Shown here piece by piece: positions 32,984 through 42,428 of a stretch of DNA of 64,000 bases (position 1 is its first letter; the number at the start of each line of letters is the position of its first letter). The stretch comes from Curtobacterium guangdongense. GTDB taxonomy: Bacteria; Actinomycetota; Actinomycetes; Actinomycetales; Microbacteriaceae. The DNA is taken from NCBI RefSeq assembly GCF_049341845.1, contig NZ_JBMPIT010000001.1, forward strand, positions 1 through 64,000, in the 5' to 3' direction. The notes beneath the pieces were generated by a model that saw only the letters and a program-made list of their open reading frames with translations, was not told where the DNA came from and made no database searches. A program made the position numbers and the translations under genes.

Positions 32984-34194
32984 GCCGTCTGGGAACCGTC
33001 ATCCGGTTCGAGTTCGTCCGCGCGGTGAAGAAGCCCGCGTTCTGGATCGGCACCCTCGCGCTGCCGTTCGTCATCGTCGTGGTGTCCCTGCTCGTCGGGG
33101 TCGGGCAGGCTGCGGGGACGAACTCGGTTGTGTCGAGCTCGTCCGCCGAGAAGACGCCGTTCCACTACGTCGACCACTCCGGGCTCGTCTCCGAGTCCGT
33201 GGCGGCGCGCTGGGGCGGGACCCCGTCCACGGACGAGGCCGCCGACCGTGCCGACGTCGTCGCCGGACGGCTCGACGCGCTCGTCGTGTTCCCGGAGTCC
33301 CCGTCAGAGGACCCGATCGAGGTCACCGCGAAGGACAAGGGGCTCTTCGAGAACGGCGGGTACTCGTCGCTCGCCGAGCGGGTGCTCGAACAGAGCGTCG
33401 CTGCGAACGTGGACGATGCGGAAGCGGTGCACATCCTGCGGTCCCCGCCGGCAGCGGACGTCACCGCCTACGCCGACGGGAAGGTCGCTCCGGGGTGGCT
33501 GTCGATCCTGCCGCCGATGGTCTACCTGGCGGCGTTCTTCGGGCTCGTGCTGCTGCTCGCCGCACGCATGGTCACCGTGGTCGTCGAGGAGAAGGAGAAC
33601 CGGATCTCCGAGATGATCCTGACCACGGTGACGGCAGGGGACCTCATCCGCGGCAAGGTCATCGCGATGCTGCTCGTCGGGCTCGTGCAGATCGGGGTGT
33701 TCCTCGTGCCGGGACTGCTGTCGCTCGTCGTCGTCATCCCGCTGGTCGCCAGTCGGGTCGGGCACGTGGTCGTCGATCCGTGGCGGATGGTGGTCGGCGC
33801 CCTGCTGCTCGTCGGCGGGGTCCTGCTCGCATCAGCGCTGTTCGTCGCCGTCGGCGCCGCCGTCCCGACGATCAAGGACGCCTCGGCGCTGCAGTCCGCG
33901 GCGATCTTCTCGCTGATCATCCCGATCTACGCGGCGTTCTTCGTGATGACGAGCCCCTCGTCGCCCGTCGTCGCGGTCTTCACGTACTTCCCGACGTTCA
34001 CCCCGATCACCGCGATGGTCAGGAACGCCGTCGGGTCGCTGTCGCCGCTCGAGTCGGTGGTCTGCATCGTCGAGGTGTTCGTCGTCGCCGGGCTGCTGCT
34101 GTGGTTCGCGCAGTACCTCTTCCGGCACTCGGTCGCGCAGTACGGGTCGAAGGTGACCGTCCGGCAGATCCTGTCGTGGCGCCGGTCCCGGTGA
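32980..34194 (+). CDS. ABC transporter permease (NatB-like)
   Basis: A 404-aa ABC-2 permease. One helix lies near residues 25-45 (FVIVVVSLLVGVG), then a large external domain of about 130 residues, then five to six C-terminal helices beginning at WLSILPPMVYLAAFFGLVLLL. The segment VVEEKENRISEMILTTV is the conserved coupling motif of NatB-type permeases. It starts at ATG 32980 in an ATGA overlap with its ATPase. Cargo unknown; sodium or drug export by family. Confidence 0.88.
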   Translation: MSRLGTVIRFEFVRAVKKPAFWIGTLALPFVIVVVSLLVGVGQAAGTNSVVSSSSAEKTPFHYVDHSGLVSESVAARWGGTPSTDEAADRADVVAGRLDALVVFPESPSEDPIEVTAKDKGLFENGGYSSLAERVLEQSVAANVDDAEAVHILRSPPAADVTAYADGKVAPGWLSILPPMVYLAAFFGLVLLLAARMVTVVVEEKENRISEMILTTVTAGDLIRGKVIAMLLVGLVQIGVFLVPGLLSLVVVIPLVASRVGHVVVDPWRMVVGALLLVGGVLLASALFVAVGAAVPTIKDASALQSAAIFSLIIPIYAAFFVMTSPSSPVVAVFTYFPTFTPITAMVRNAVGSLSPLESVVCIVEVFVVAGLLLWFAQYLFRHSVAQYGSKVTVRQILSWRRSR

Positions 34195-34246
34195 TCCCAC
34201 CGCACCCGCGATTCCCACATCGATTGCCCAGCGCTAGCGTGCGGTC

Positions 34247-34678
34247 ATGACCGAGACGGACATCGACTCGCAGCCAGACGTCGGCGCAGGCACGCTGGTC
34301 GCACTCATCGTCGCCAGGACGGTCACGGTGCTGTTCGCGGTGCTCGTCGTCGGGTTCGGCCTCCTGCAGATCACCGTCGGCGACCTCGAGTTCTCCGAGT
34401 CACCTGGACCGATCAGTTCGCTCATGATGGTGGCGATCGCACTGTGCTCGCGGGACACCCGCTGGGCGATCGGACACCCCGGCCGCGGCTGGGCGGCGCT
34501 CACCTGGCTCGTCGTGCTGGCTGCGACCCCGATCGTGTTCCACGGCGAGTTCTTCCTGTGGATGTGCTCGCTGGCGGCGCTCGCCCTGCCGTTGCTCGCC
34601 GTCACTCTGCTTGCGCGTCGAGCCGGGGAACGGATCTTCCCGGGGTGGCCGACGGCAGCCGAGGTCAGGTCGCGCTGA
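34247..34678 (+). CDS. Small membrane protein, unknown
   Basis: A 143-aa protein with four predicted helices (VALIVARTVTVLFAVLVVGFGLL; PISSLMMVAIALCS; AALTWLVVLAATPIVF; MCSLAALALPLLAVTLLA). No family recognised. A promoter TTCCCA-17-TAGCGT lies at 34212-34240 and ends six bases before the ATG, a clear leaderless layout. Its 3' end overlaps the convergent ROK gene by 14 bp. Confidence 0.75.
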   Translation: MTETDIDSQPDVGAGTLVALIVARTVTVLFAVLVVGFGLLQITVGDLEFSESPGPISSLMMVAIALCSRDTRWAIGHPGRGWAALTWLVVLAATPIVFHGEFFLWMCSLAALALPLLAVTLLARRAGERIFPGWPTAAEVRSR

Positions 34679-35903
34679 CCGACCGACCCGTCAGGGACAA
34701 CGCGAGCGGGTTGGCCCGGACGAGGTCGAGCCCACGCTGCGCGGCGCCGATCAGGACGACGTCGGGCCCGAGCGCGGACGCGACGACCTCCGGCACCGGA
34801 AGGAACGCGCCGCTGCCGAGCACCGCGTTCGCGCGCGCGATGACCGCGGCCGCCGGCTGCGCGATCGCCCCGGCGACGTAGACGCGCTCGATGTCGAGCA
34901 GGCTCGCGAGCACGATGGTCGCCTTCGCCAGCCGTTCGCCGAGCTGGTCGACGATCTGCAGGGCGACCAGGTCACCGTCCCGAGCAGCCGCGAACACCGC
35001 CTGGGCGTCGAGCGCACTCCGCGCCGCGATCGCGGCCAGGACCGAACCCGGAGCGATCCGCCCGGCGGCGAGCGCCTCGGCCGCGAGCGTCCGGCACGCA
35101 GCGCCGATGCCCTCCGGTGTCCCGACGCCCTCGACGAGGTTGAGGACGCGCATCTCGCCGGCCCCGCCGTGTGCGCCGCGGAGCAGGACACCGTCGACGA
35201 TGAGGCCGGTGCCGAAACGCTCCCCGGACAGCAGGGCGGCGAACGAGTCGCCAGCACCCCTGGCACGCTCCGCGATCGCGGCGAGGTTCGCGTCGTTCTC
35301 GACGACGATCGCACCGTGACCGGCGAGGACCTCCTCGAAGCCGGGGTTCATGCGGTGCCAGAACCCGTCGTCCTCGTTCGGTGACCGCCCGTGTGCGTCG
35401 ACCGGTGCCGCGACACCGATCGTCGTGACGAGCACGTCCGAGGCGACGTGCTCGGCGTCGGCGAGTGCGCGCGTGACGCACCGGAGGACCGCGGCGCGAC
35501 GATCACGGGCGTCACGGTCGGCGTCGTCGAAGTCGGGTCGAACGGGTTCCTCCGCGTGGGCGAGGACGGCTCCCCGCAGGTCCGCGACGACCGCCTCGAC
35601 GCGGGACTGCCCGACGTCCGCTCCGACGACCACGCCGGCGGTCCTCAGCAGTTCGTAGCGCTTCGCCGGGCGACCCATCCGGTACTCCCCCGCTGCCCTG
35701 GCGTCGTCGAGCTCCGCGATCCACCCGAGTCGGACGAGCTCGTCGCACGCCGTCAGCACGGTGGACCGCGTGTGCCCGGTCCGTGCCATCACCGTGCTCG
35801 CGGTGAACACCTGCTCGGCGAACGCCACGTCGAGCACCGTCTCGAGGCTCGAGCGTCGCAGCAGGTCGGGGAGCATGGTCACTGGCTGAAGATACCGCGT
35901 CAC
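34665..35903 (-). CDS. ROK-family transcriptional regulator (NagC/XylR-like)
   Basis: A 412-aa ROK protein: an N-terminal winged helix (VFTASTVMARTGHTRSTVLTACDELVRLG) followed by a kinase-like fold (VVGADVGQSRVEAVVADL; GAIVVENDANLAAIAERARG). The usual zinc motif CxCGxxGC is not present; the region reads GIGAACRTL. The GTG at 35903 is chosen because AAGGA precedes it; an ATG is available at 35876. It is divergent from the alpha-glucoside importer operon, so it probably represses that operon and responds to an alpha-glucoside or glucose signal (inference). Confidence 0.88.
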   Translation of the reverse strand: MTRYLQPVTMLPDLLRRSSLETVLDVAFAEQVFTASTVMARTGHTRSTVLTACDELVRLGWIAELDDARAAGEYRMGRPAKRYELLRTAGVVVGADVGQSRVEAVVADLRGAVLAHAEEPVRPDFDDADRDARDRRAAVLRCVTRALADAEHVASDVLVTTIGVAAPVDAHGRSPNEDDGFWHRMNPGFEEVLAGHGAIVVENDANLAAIAERARGAGDSFAALLSGERFGTGLIVDGVLLRGAHGGAGEMRVLNLVEGVGTPEGIGAACRTLAAEALAAGRIAPGSVLAAIAARSALDAQAVFAAARDGDLVALQIVDQLGERLAKATIVLASLLDIERVYVAGAIAQPAAAVIARANAVLGSGAFLPVPEVVASALGPDVVLIGAAQRGLDLVRANPLALSLTGRSVSAT

Positions 35904-35910
35904 GAGTTCC

Positions 35911-35940
35911 TTGCTTTCCTAAATATTCTCGCTAGATTAT
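35911..35940 (+). promoter_or_regulatory. Promoter of alpha-glucoside operon
   Basis: An unusually AT-rich island in this window: -35-like TTGCTT (35911-35916) and -10-like TAGATT or GATTAT (35933-35940) with 16-18 bp spacing. CTAAATATTCTCGCTAGAT lies between and overlaps the likely ROK binding region. Transcription towards the solute-binding protein would give a leader of about 70 nt. Confidence 0.55.
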
Positions 35941-36013
35941 GTGCACCGACCGCATCGGAGCAGTCGGGGGGACGGGACGGCAAGGGCGCCGAGACCCGTC
36001 GGACGGAGTTCAC

Positions 36014-37309
36014 GTGCACGCACGAACCGCTTCACCGCTGAGCCGATCGGCGCTCAGTCGTCGGTCCTTCCTCCTCGGCACCGGCGCAGTCGGCGCGAGC
36101 CTGGCCCTCGCCGGGTGCGCTCCCGCCTCGTCGGCGTCCGGTCGGGAGACGATCACGTTCTACGTCTCGAAGCCCGAGGTCATCGGGTACTTCGACGACG
36201 TCATCGCGAAGTTCCACGACAGCCAGTCGAAGATCCGGGTCATCCGCGACTCGACGTCGTCGCTGCCGGCGGACTTCGTGCGGAGCTCGCCTCCTGATCT
36301 CGGATGCCTGAACTACAACTACGCGATGGTGTCTTTCGTCGAGCACGGCGCGTTGACGGACCTGTCCGACATGGACGAGGCGAAGGCGATCAACCCGGAC
36401 CTCTGGACGCTCATGGAGCAGACGGCGTCCTACCCGGGTGAGCGGAACGCGCTGCCCTACTCGGTCACCGCGGCGTCGGTGATCTACAACAAGGAGATCT
36501 TCGCCCAGCAGGGCATCGAGGTCCCGACCACGTGGTCCGAGCTCACCGCGGTCTGCGAGAAGCTCCTCGCCGCCGACGTCACGCCGTTCTACAACACCTA
36601 CAAGGACACCTGGACCCTGGCCCAGGGCATGTTCGACTACTCGATCGGCGGCATGCTCGACGTCGGGAAGACCTTCTCGGCGCTCGAGAAGGAGGGCACG
36701 TCGCTCACGCCGTCGTCCCCCGTGTCGTTCTCGAAGGACTTCGCGCCGCCGATGGACCGGATGGCGCAGCTCGCGAAGTGGTCGAACAAGAACGCCGCGA
36801 GCCGTGCGTACGGCGACGGCAACCTCGCCTTCGCGAAGGGCGAGTCGGCGATGTACCTGCAGGGCCCGTGGGCGCTCATCGAGATCGCGAAGACGAACCC
36901 GGACATGGACCTCGGCACGTTCCCGATGCCCGCGACCGACGACCCCGCCGACCTGAAGGTCCGGGTCAACGTCGACCTGGCGCTCTGGATCCCGAAGGCG
37001 TCGAAGAAGCAGGAGGCGGCACGCGAGTTCCTCCGCTTCCTGATGTCCCCCGAGGTCGCGGACAAGTACAACGCGGACAACAACGGCTTCGGTACCCGCA
37101 AGGACTCGCCCCCGGTCGCCAACCCGACGCTCAAGGGCATGCAGCAGTACTACGACGACGCGGCCTTCTACCTCGGCCCGTCGCAGCTCGTGCCGGCCGA
37201 GATCCCCGTGGCCAACTACGCGCAGTCCATCGCCCTCGGTGGCGCCCCGGCTCCGCAGCTCCGCACACTCGATGCCGACTGGGCGCGCGTGGCGCGCCGG
37301 AAGGCCTGA
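36014..37309 (+). CDS. ABC sugar importer, solute-binding lipoprotein (alpha-glucoside type)
   Basis: A 431-aa family-1 solute-binding protein. It has a twin-arginine leader (ALSRRSFLLGTG) and lipobox LAGC, so it is probably a Tat-exported lipoprotein. The start is GTG at 36014, with GGAG eight bases upstream; the signal peptide fits this start. The following two permeases and a GH13 alpha-glucosidase point to maltose, trehalose, isomaltose or sucrose-like ligands. No ATPase is encoded nearby, again implying a shared ATPase. Divergent from the ROK regulator. Confidence 0.9.
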   Translation: MHARTASPLSRSALSRRSFLLGTGAVGASLALAGCAPASSASGRETITFYVSKPEVIGYFDDVIAKFHDSQSKIRVIRDSTSSLPADFVRSSPPDLGCLNYNYAMVSFVEHGALTDLSDMDEAKAINPDLWTLMEQTASYPGERNALPYSVTAASVIYNKEIFAQQGIEVPTTWSELTAVCEKLLAADVTPFYNTYKDTWTLAQGMFDYSIGGMLDVGKTFSALEKEGTSLTPSSPVSFSKDFAPPMDRMAQLAKWSNKNAASRAYGDGNLAFAKGESAMYLQGPWALIEIAKTNPDMDLGTFPMPATDDPADLKVRVNVDLALWIPKASKKQEAAREFLRFLMSPEVADKYNADNNGFGTRKDSPPVANPTLKGMQQYYDDAAFYLGPSQLVPAEIPVANYAQSIALGGAPAPQLRTLDADWARVARRKA

Positions 37310-37338
37310 CCCGGTCTCGGACCGAGGAGACGATCACC

Positions 37339-38322
37339 ATGGCAATCGCCACGACGTCCTCCGGCGGCAGCCGCCGGAACAGCCCCACCGACAGCCCCGA
37401 ACCCGACCGGGGCGGCTCCCCCACCGCGAGCGGCCGAGCACCGCGAACCGCACGGTCCCGAGTGCACCGCATCCAACCGGTGTTCCTCGCCTTCCTCCTG
37501 CCGACGCTCGTCGTCTTCACGCTGGCGATCACGGTGCCGGCCGTGATGGGCATCGTCCTGAGCTTCACCGACTCGGTCGGGTTCGGGGAGTTCGGGTTCA
37601 CCGGCCTGACGAACTACCTCGCGATCTTCTCCGACCCGGCGATCCTGCACGCATACCTGTTCACGATGGGCTTCTCGCTGGTCACCGTGCTCGTCGTGAA
37701 CGCACTCGCGCTCCTGCTGGCGATCGCCCTGACGAGCCGCATCCGTGCCAAGGTCGCCCTCCGCGCGGTGTTCGTGCTGCCGATGGTCATCTCGGGCATC
37801 GTCATCGCGTACGTGTTCTCGTTCCTGTTCTCGAACAGCCTGCCCGCGCTCGCGACGACGCTCGGGATCGCGCCGCTCGAGACGAGCATCCTCGCGAACC
37901 CCGACCTCGCCTGGATCGCGATCGTCGTGGTCACGACCTGGCAGGCGATCCCCGGCACGCTGCTCATCTACATCGCGGGTGTCCTGGCGATCCCCGGCGA
38001 GGTGTACGAGGCAGCGGCCATCGACGGTGCGTCGTCGTGGCGGCAGCTCGTCTCGATCACGATGCCGCTCACCGCGGGCTACATCGTCATCAACCTCATC
38101 CTCGGGTTCAAGAACTTCCTCAACGCCTACGACGTGATCGTCGGCCTCACCGCCGGAGGCCCCGGTACCGCGACCACGAGCGTCGCGATGTCGATCTTCA
38201 ACGGCTTCAACAGCGGCGACTACTCCTACCAGATGGCGAACGCGACGATCTTCTTCGTCATCACCGTCATCCTCGCGCTCGTCCAGCTGCGGCTCAGCCG
38301 CGGGAAGGCCCTCTTCTCATGA
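37339..38322 (+). CDS. ABC sugar importer permease (MalF type)
   Basis: A 327-aa permease with a long Ser/Pro-rich cytoplasmic N terminus (about 45 residues) and six helices beginning PVFLAFLLPTLVVFTLAI. The EAA loop EAAAIDGASSWRQL is near residue 222. An AGGAGACG ribosome site precedes the ATG. It overlaps the second permease gene by 4 bp. It works with the binding protein encoded upstream. Confidence 0.92.
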   Translation: MAIATTSSGGSRRNSPTDSPEPDRGGSPTASGRAPRTARSRVHRIQPVFLAFLLPTLVVFTLAITVPAVMGIVLSFTDSVGFGEFGFTGLTNYLAIFSDPAILHAYLFTMGFSLVTVLVVNALALLLAIALTSRIRAKVALRAVFVLPMVISGIVIAYVFSFLFSNSLPALATTLGIAPLETSILANPDLAWIAIVVVTTWQAIPGTLLIYIAGVLAIPGEVYEAAAIDGASSWRQLVSITMPLTAGYIVINLILGFKNFLNAYDVIVGLTAGGPGTATTSVAMSIFNGFNSGDYSYQMANATIFFVITVILALVQLRLSRGKALFS

Positions 38323-39227
38323 CGCTCCCTGCACCGCTCCAGCCGTCCACCACCCGCACCGGCAGCATGCGGTCGGTCGACGCGGACTCCGCCCGCGGCC
38401 GTCGCTCGAAGAGCGGGTGGAACTGGCCGCTGACCATCATCCTGGCGATCTGCTCGCTGACGGTCTTCGTCCCGCTGTACGTCACGGTCGTGATGGCGTT
38501 CAAGACCACGAGCCAGGCGCTCGACGGCAACGCGTTCTCGCTGCCGGCGCCGTTCAGCATGGACGGGTTCGTCCGGGCCTGGCAGCTGACCGACTTCCCG
38601 CGGGCGTTCGGCGTCTCCGTGCTCGTCGCAGCGATCTCCGTCACCGGGACGATCCTCCTGGCGTCGTTCGCCGCGTTCGCGATCTCGCACAACTGGCAGC
38701 ACCGGCTGTTCCGCTGGTCGTTCTTCTACCTGCTCGCCGCGATGTTCCTGCCGTTCCCGGTCCTGGCGCTGTCGCAGGTCAAGCTCACCGGCATGGTCGG
38801 CCTCGACAACCCGATCGGCGTCGCGATCCTGCACATCATGTTCCAGCTGTCCTTCAGCGTGCTGCTGTTCACCGCGTTCCTCCGCTCGATCCCCGGTGAG
38901 CTCGAGGAGAGCGCCCGCATCGACGGCGCGAGCGTCGGGCAGGTGTTCTGGCGGCTGCTGTTCCCGCTCCTGGCTCCGATGAGCGCGACCGTCGGGATCT
39001 TCGCGTTCCTGGCGTCGTGGAACGACTACATGATGCCGGCGCTCATCACGGCCGACCCGGCGCTGCAGACGCTCCCCGTGCTGCAGCAGATCTTCCAGAG
39101 CCAGTTCAGCAACAACTACAACGTCTCGTTCGCCTCGTACCTCATGGCTATGGCGCCGTCCATCATCGTCTACGTCCTCACCCAGCGATGGGTGATGTCC
39201 GGTGTGACGCAGGGCGCCATCAAGTGA
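38319..39227 (+). CDS. ABC sugar importer permease (MalG type)
   Basis: A 302-aa permease with six helices (first WPLTIILAICSLTVFVPLYV). The EAA loop is EESARIDGASVGQVF at about residues 192-206. It starts in an ATGA overlap with the MalF-like gene and is followed 35 bp later by the alpha-glucosidase. It completes the channel of the alpha-glucoside importer. Confidence 0.92.
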   Translation: MTLPAPLQPSTTRTGSMRSVDADSARGRRSKSGWNWPLTIILAICSLTVFVPLYVTVVMAFKTTSQALDGNAFSLPAPFSMDGFVRAWQLTDFPRAFGVSVLVAAISVTGTILLASFAAFAISHNWQHRLFRWSFFYLLAAMFLPFPVLALSQVKLTGMVGLDNPIGVAILHIMFQLSFSVLLFTAFLRSIPGELEESARIDGASVGQVFWRLLFPLLAPMSATVGIFAFLASWNDYMMPALITADPALQTLPVLQQIFQSQFSNNYNVSFASYLMAMAPSIIVYVLTQRWVMSGVTQGAIK

Positions 39228-39262
39228 TCGACACGAGCCCCACCGAAAGGACACCACCCCTC

Positions 39263-40921
39263 ATGACCGATGTGCTGACCGCACAGGACCCGACGGCCAC
39301 CGACGAGACCTGGTGGCGCCAGGCGAGCGTCTATCAGATCTACCCGCGGTCCTTCGCGGACGCGAACGGCGACGGGATCGGCGACCTCGCCGGCATCACC
39401 GAGCGCGTGCCCTACCTGGCGTCACTCGGCGTCGAGGCCGTCTGGCTCAGCCCCTTCTACCCGTCCGCCCTCGCCGACGGCGGTTACGACGTGGACGACT
39501 ACCGCGACGTCGACCCGAAGCTCGGCACGCTCGAGGACTTCGACGCGATGGTCGCCGCCCTGCACGGCGTCGGCATCCGGGTGATCGTCGACATCGTCCC
39601 GAACCACACGAGCGACCGGCACGAGTGGTTCCGCGAGGCCCTCGCCGCGCCAGCCGGCAGCCCGGCCCGCGACCGGTACGTGTTCCGCGACGGCACCGGA
39701 CCCGCCGCCGAGAACCCGCCGGCCGACTGGATCTCGATCTTCGGCGGCCCCGCCTGGACCGCAGCGGGCGACGGCCAGTGGTACCTGCACAGCTTCGCGA
39801 AGGAGCAGCCCGACCTGAACTGGGCGAACCGGGAGGTCCGCGACGACTTCCTGCACACCCTGCGCTTCTGGTCCGACCGCGGGGTCGACGGCTTCCGCAT
39901 CGACGTCGCGCACGGGCTGTCGAAGGAGCTCGGCGAGGTCCTTCCGAGCTGGGCCGAGCTGTCCGCCATGCCGAAGGACGGCACGCACCCGCTCTGGGAC
40001 CGTGACGACGTCCACGAGATCTACGCGGAGTGGCGGAAGGTCTTCGACGAGTACACCCCGGCCCGCACCGCGGTCGCCGAGGCGTGGGTCGCCGCCGACC
40101 GCCGTGCCCGCTACGCGAGCGCCGACGGACTGGGGCAGGCGTTCAACTTCGACCTGCTCGAGGCCGACTTCGACGCGCCGTCGTTCCGGTCGATCATCGA
40201 GTTCAACCTCGGTCTCGCCGAGCAGTCCGGCTCCTCGACCACGTGGGTGTTCTCGAACCACGACGTCGTCCGGCACGCCACCCGGTACGCCCTCCCGCCG
40301 CGGAACGGCGCGTCCGAGAAGCAGGGCGGCGCGTGGCTGCTCGCCGGCGGCTCACAGGACGCACTCGACCAGGAGCTCGGGCTCCGACGTGCACAGGCGG
40401 CGACCTTGCTGGAGCTCGCACTCCCCGGCTCGGCGTACATGTACCAGGGCGAGGAGCTCGGCCTGCAGGAGGTCGGCGACATCCCCGCCGCCGATCGTCA
40501 GGATCCCGCGTTCTTCCGGAACCCGGGCGTCGACATCGGCCGTGACGGCTGTCGCGTCCCGATCCCCTGGACCAGGGACGGCTCGTCGTTCGGCTTCGGC
40601 GCCGGCGGGTCGCACCTGCCGCAGCCGGCGTGGTTCGGTGCGTTCTCGGTCGAGGCAGAGGACGACGACCCCGACTCCACCCTGAACCTCTACCGGAAGG
40701 CGCTCGGCCTCCGTGGACAGCTGCAGTCCGAGGAGCGCCTCGAGTGGCTCGACACCGGTCGCGACGACGTGCTCGCGTTCCGTCGGCCGAACGGCTGGAC
40801 CAACGTCACGGTGTTCGGAGACGAGCCGTACGAACTCCCCGCGGGTGCACTGCTGCTCGCCTCGGCGCCGGTGGCAGACGGCGCCTTGACGGGCGTGGGG
40901 ACCGCCTGGTTGCGCGCTTAG
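39263..40921 (+). CDS. GH13 alpha-glucosidase
   Basis: A 552-aa GH13 enzyme of the oligo-1,6/alpha-1,4-glucosidase group, without signal peptide, acting on imported alpha-glucosides. Conserved regions in order: YQIYPRSFADANGDG, DIVPNHTSDRH, GFRIDVAHG with nucleophile Asp214, VAEAWV with acid/base Glu273, and FSNHDVVRH with Asp334. The domain B metal/loop signature and length fit the family. GAAAGGA precedes the ATG. It is last in the ROK-divergent operon, and a strong terminator follows. Linkage preference (1,4, 1,6 or trehalose/sucrose) cannot be decided by eye. Confidence 0.93.
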   Translation: MTDVLTAQDPTATDETWWRQASVYQIYPRSFADANGDGIGDLAGITERVPYLASLGVEAVWLSPFYPSALADGGYDVDDYRDVDPKLGTLEDFDAMVAALHGVGIRVIVDIVPNHTSDRHEWFREALAAPAGSPARDRYVFRDGTGPAAENPPADWISIFGGPAWTAAGDGQWYLHSFAKEQPDLNWANREVRDDFLHTLRFWSDRGVDGFRIDVAHGLSKELGEVLPSWAELSAMPKDGTHPLWDRDDVHEIYAEWRKVFDEYTPARTAVAEAWVAADRRARYASADGLGQAFNFDLLEADFDAPSFRSIIEFNLGLAEQSGSSTTWVFSNHDVVRHATRYALPPRNGASEKQGGAWLLAGGSQDALDQELGLRRAQAATLLELALPGSAYMYQGEELGLQEVGDIPAADRQDPAFFRNPGVDIGRDGCRVPIPWTRDGSSFGFGAGGSHLPQPAWFGAFSVEAEDDDPDSTLNLYRKALGLRGQLQSEERLEWLDTGRDDVLAFRRPNGWTNVTVFGDEPYELPAGALLLASAPVADGALTGVGTAWLRA

Positions 40922-40940
40922 CGCGAGCAGGCAACCGACA

Positions 40941-40972
40941 GGAGGCACGGTGCGGGCAGGCACCGTGCCTCC
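40941..40972 (+). terminator. Hairpin terminator after alpha-glucosidase
   Basis: GGAGGCACGGTGC (40941-40953) pairs perfectly with GCACCGTGCCTCC (40960-40972) over a 6-nt loop, 20 bp past the stop codon. The trailing sequence is CGTCCGTC, not a T-run, as is usual in high-GC actinobacteria. It may also serve the convergent TetR gene. Confidence 0.78.
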
Positions 40973-40999
40973 CGTCCGTCACGGGGTGCGTCCAGGACG

Positions 41000-41647
41000 T
41001 CAGCCGGCCGGCAGGACCGGTGACGTCGGGACGCCGTCGAGGTCCCACTCCGGGACGTGACGGTGCTGCCAGCCGGCGCGGAGCGCGCGCACCGCGTGGT
41101 CGTACTCGGCGAGCGCGTCGAGGCCCGGTCGGACGAGGAGCTGGATCTGGAGTCCCTGGTACAGGGCGAGCAGCTGCGTGGCCGCGTGCTCGGCGGAGAC
41201 CACCGCGTCCTCCGTGCCCGCGTCGAAGTCGCGCTGGAACCCCGCCGTCAGCGCGCCGACGTACTCGGCGTACCGCTTCCGGAACAGGCCCGCGAAGGTG
41301 GTGTCGGCGCCCGCGATGTTGATCACACCGGCGAGGACCCGGACGAGACCTGGGTCGGCGACGTCCTCGGCGAGGGTCATCCGGACGTAGTCGATCGTCG
41401 TCGCCGGCTTCTGGCGTCTGGTCGATCCGCGGAGGTCGGTCCACGCGTCGTACGTGACCAGCAGCAGGGCGTCCCACGTGGGGAACGCCCGGGCGACGGC
41501 GTCGAGCGGCACACCGGCGATGTCCGCGACCACCGCCGCGTCGACCTCGGTGAACGGGTGCAGGCGGTAGGCGCGGATGGCCGCCCGGATGAGGCGCTCC
41601 GCGATCGTCTGTTCGTCGACGATCGTGTCGTCAGTCAGTGTCTCCAC
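41000..41647 (-). CDS. TetR-family transcriptional regulator
   Basis: A 215-aa TetR-like protein. The N-terminal helices IAERLIRAAIRAYRLHPF and VVADIAGVPLDAVARAFPTWDALL give a recognisable but divergent HTH; an all-helical ligand domain follows. GTG at 41647 is preferred because TGGGAT ends six bases upstream; an ATG six codons further out (41665) is possible. Its neighbours on the same strand are a membrane protein and PnuC, separated by gaps, so the target is unclear. Confidence 0.82.
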   Translation of the reverse strand: METLTDDTIVDEQTIAERLIRAAIRAYRLHPFTEVDAAVVADIAGVPLDAVARAFPTWDALLLVTYDAWTDLRGSTRRQKPATTIDYVRMTLAEDVADPGLVRVLAGVINIAGADTTFAGLFRKRYAEYVGALTAGFQRDFDAGTEDAVVSAEHAATQLLALYQGLQIQLLVRPGLDALAEYDHAVRALRAGWQHRHVPEWDLDGVPTSPVLPAG

Positions 41648-41705
41648 CCGGACATCCCACCGCATCGACGAGGACCTGTCGTGTCCCAGACCGGGGGCCG
41701 TGGGA

Positions 41706-42395
41706 TCAGTCGCCCGGCAGCCCGAGCTTCGATCCGCGCGGGTCGGCGTTCCGCGCGGCCGGTCCGACTGGTGGTGTCCAGGGCGGGGTCGCCTCGACGC
41801 GACGCCGGGTCAGTTCCGCGCGCCCGAGCCACACGATCGTCGCGACGACGCTCCCGCCCTGCAGGAACAGGAACACCGGCGGCATGAACAGGGCGACGGG
41901 ACTCTCCGTGGACGCCAGCCCGCTGACGACAGCGCCGACCCACATCGCGAGCCACCCGAACGGGATCCACCGCAACCGGTCGGCGCTGGCGATCGCGGGC
42001 TCGACCATCCTCGAGGCCTGGGCGAGGACCTCGTCGCGGTCCTCGGGGAGGAGCTCCGGCGGTCGTGCGGAGAACTGCTGGCCGATGCGCTCGGAGCGAC
42101 GCCACCCGCCGGGGAACGGCTGCCACCGCTGCGGCTGGAGCTCCCGTGCGGTCCGGAAGAACATCGCGACGAAGCACCCGACCGCCGCGGCGAAGGCGAC
42201 CGCCGTGACGATGGTCTGCGGGAGGGGCGTCTCGAGCCATCCCGTCAGCGCGTCCGAGACGATCGACGCCGCACCGACGATGACGGCGACGAAGCCGCAG
42301 ACGATCGTCCGACGTCGGGTGCGCCTCGGCTCGAGGAACTCGTGCCGCCTGGCACGGAACACCCGCAGGCCGGTCAGGAACGCGCCGTCACTCAT
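41706..42395 (-). CDS. Four-helix membrane protein, unknown
   Basis: A 229-aa protein with paired helices near residues 30-50 (IVCGFVAVIVGAASIV) and 60-80 (IVTAVAFAAAVGCFVAMFF). A soluble middle part of about 60 residues and a second pair (WLAMWVGAVVSGLA; FMPPVFLFLQGGSVVATIVW) follow. The C-terminal tail is Pro/Arg-rich. No family recognised. It starts 33 bp after the PnuC stop on the same strand and may be co-transcribed. Confidence 0.72.
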   Translation of the reverse strand: MSDGAFLTGLRVFRARRHEFLEPRRTRRRTIVCGFVAVIVGAASIVSDALTGWLETPLPQTIVTAVAFAAAVGCFVAMFFRTARELQPQRWQPFPGGWRRSERIGQQFSARPPELLPEDRDEVLAQASRMVEPAIASADRLRWIPFGWLAMWVGAVVSGLASTESPVALFMPPVFLFLQGGSVVATIVWLGRAELTRRRVEATPPWTPPVGPAARNADPRGSKLGLPGD

Positions 42396-42428
42396 ACCCC
42401 CAGCATGCCGTCGGGTCCTCGGTGGTGC

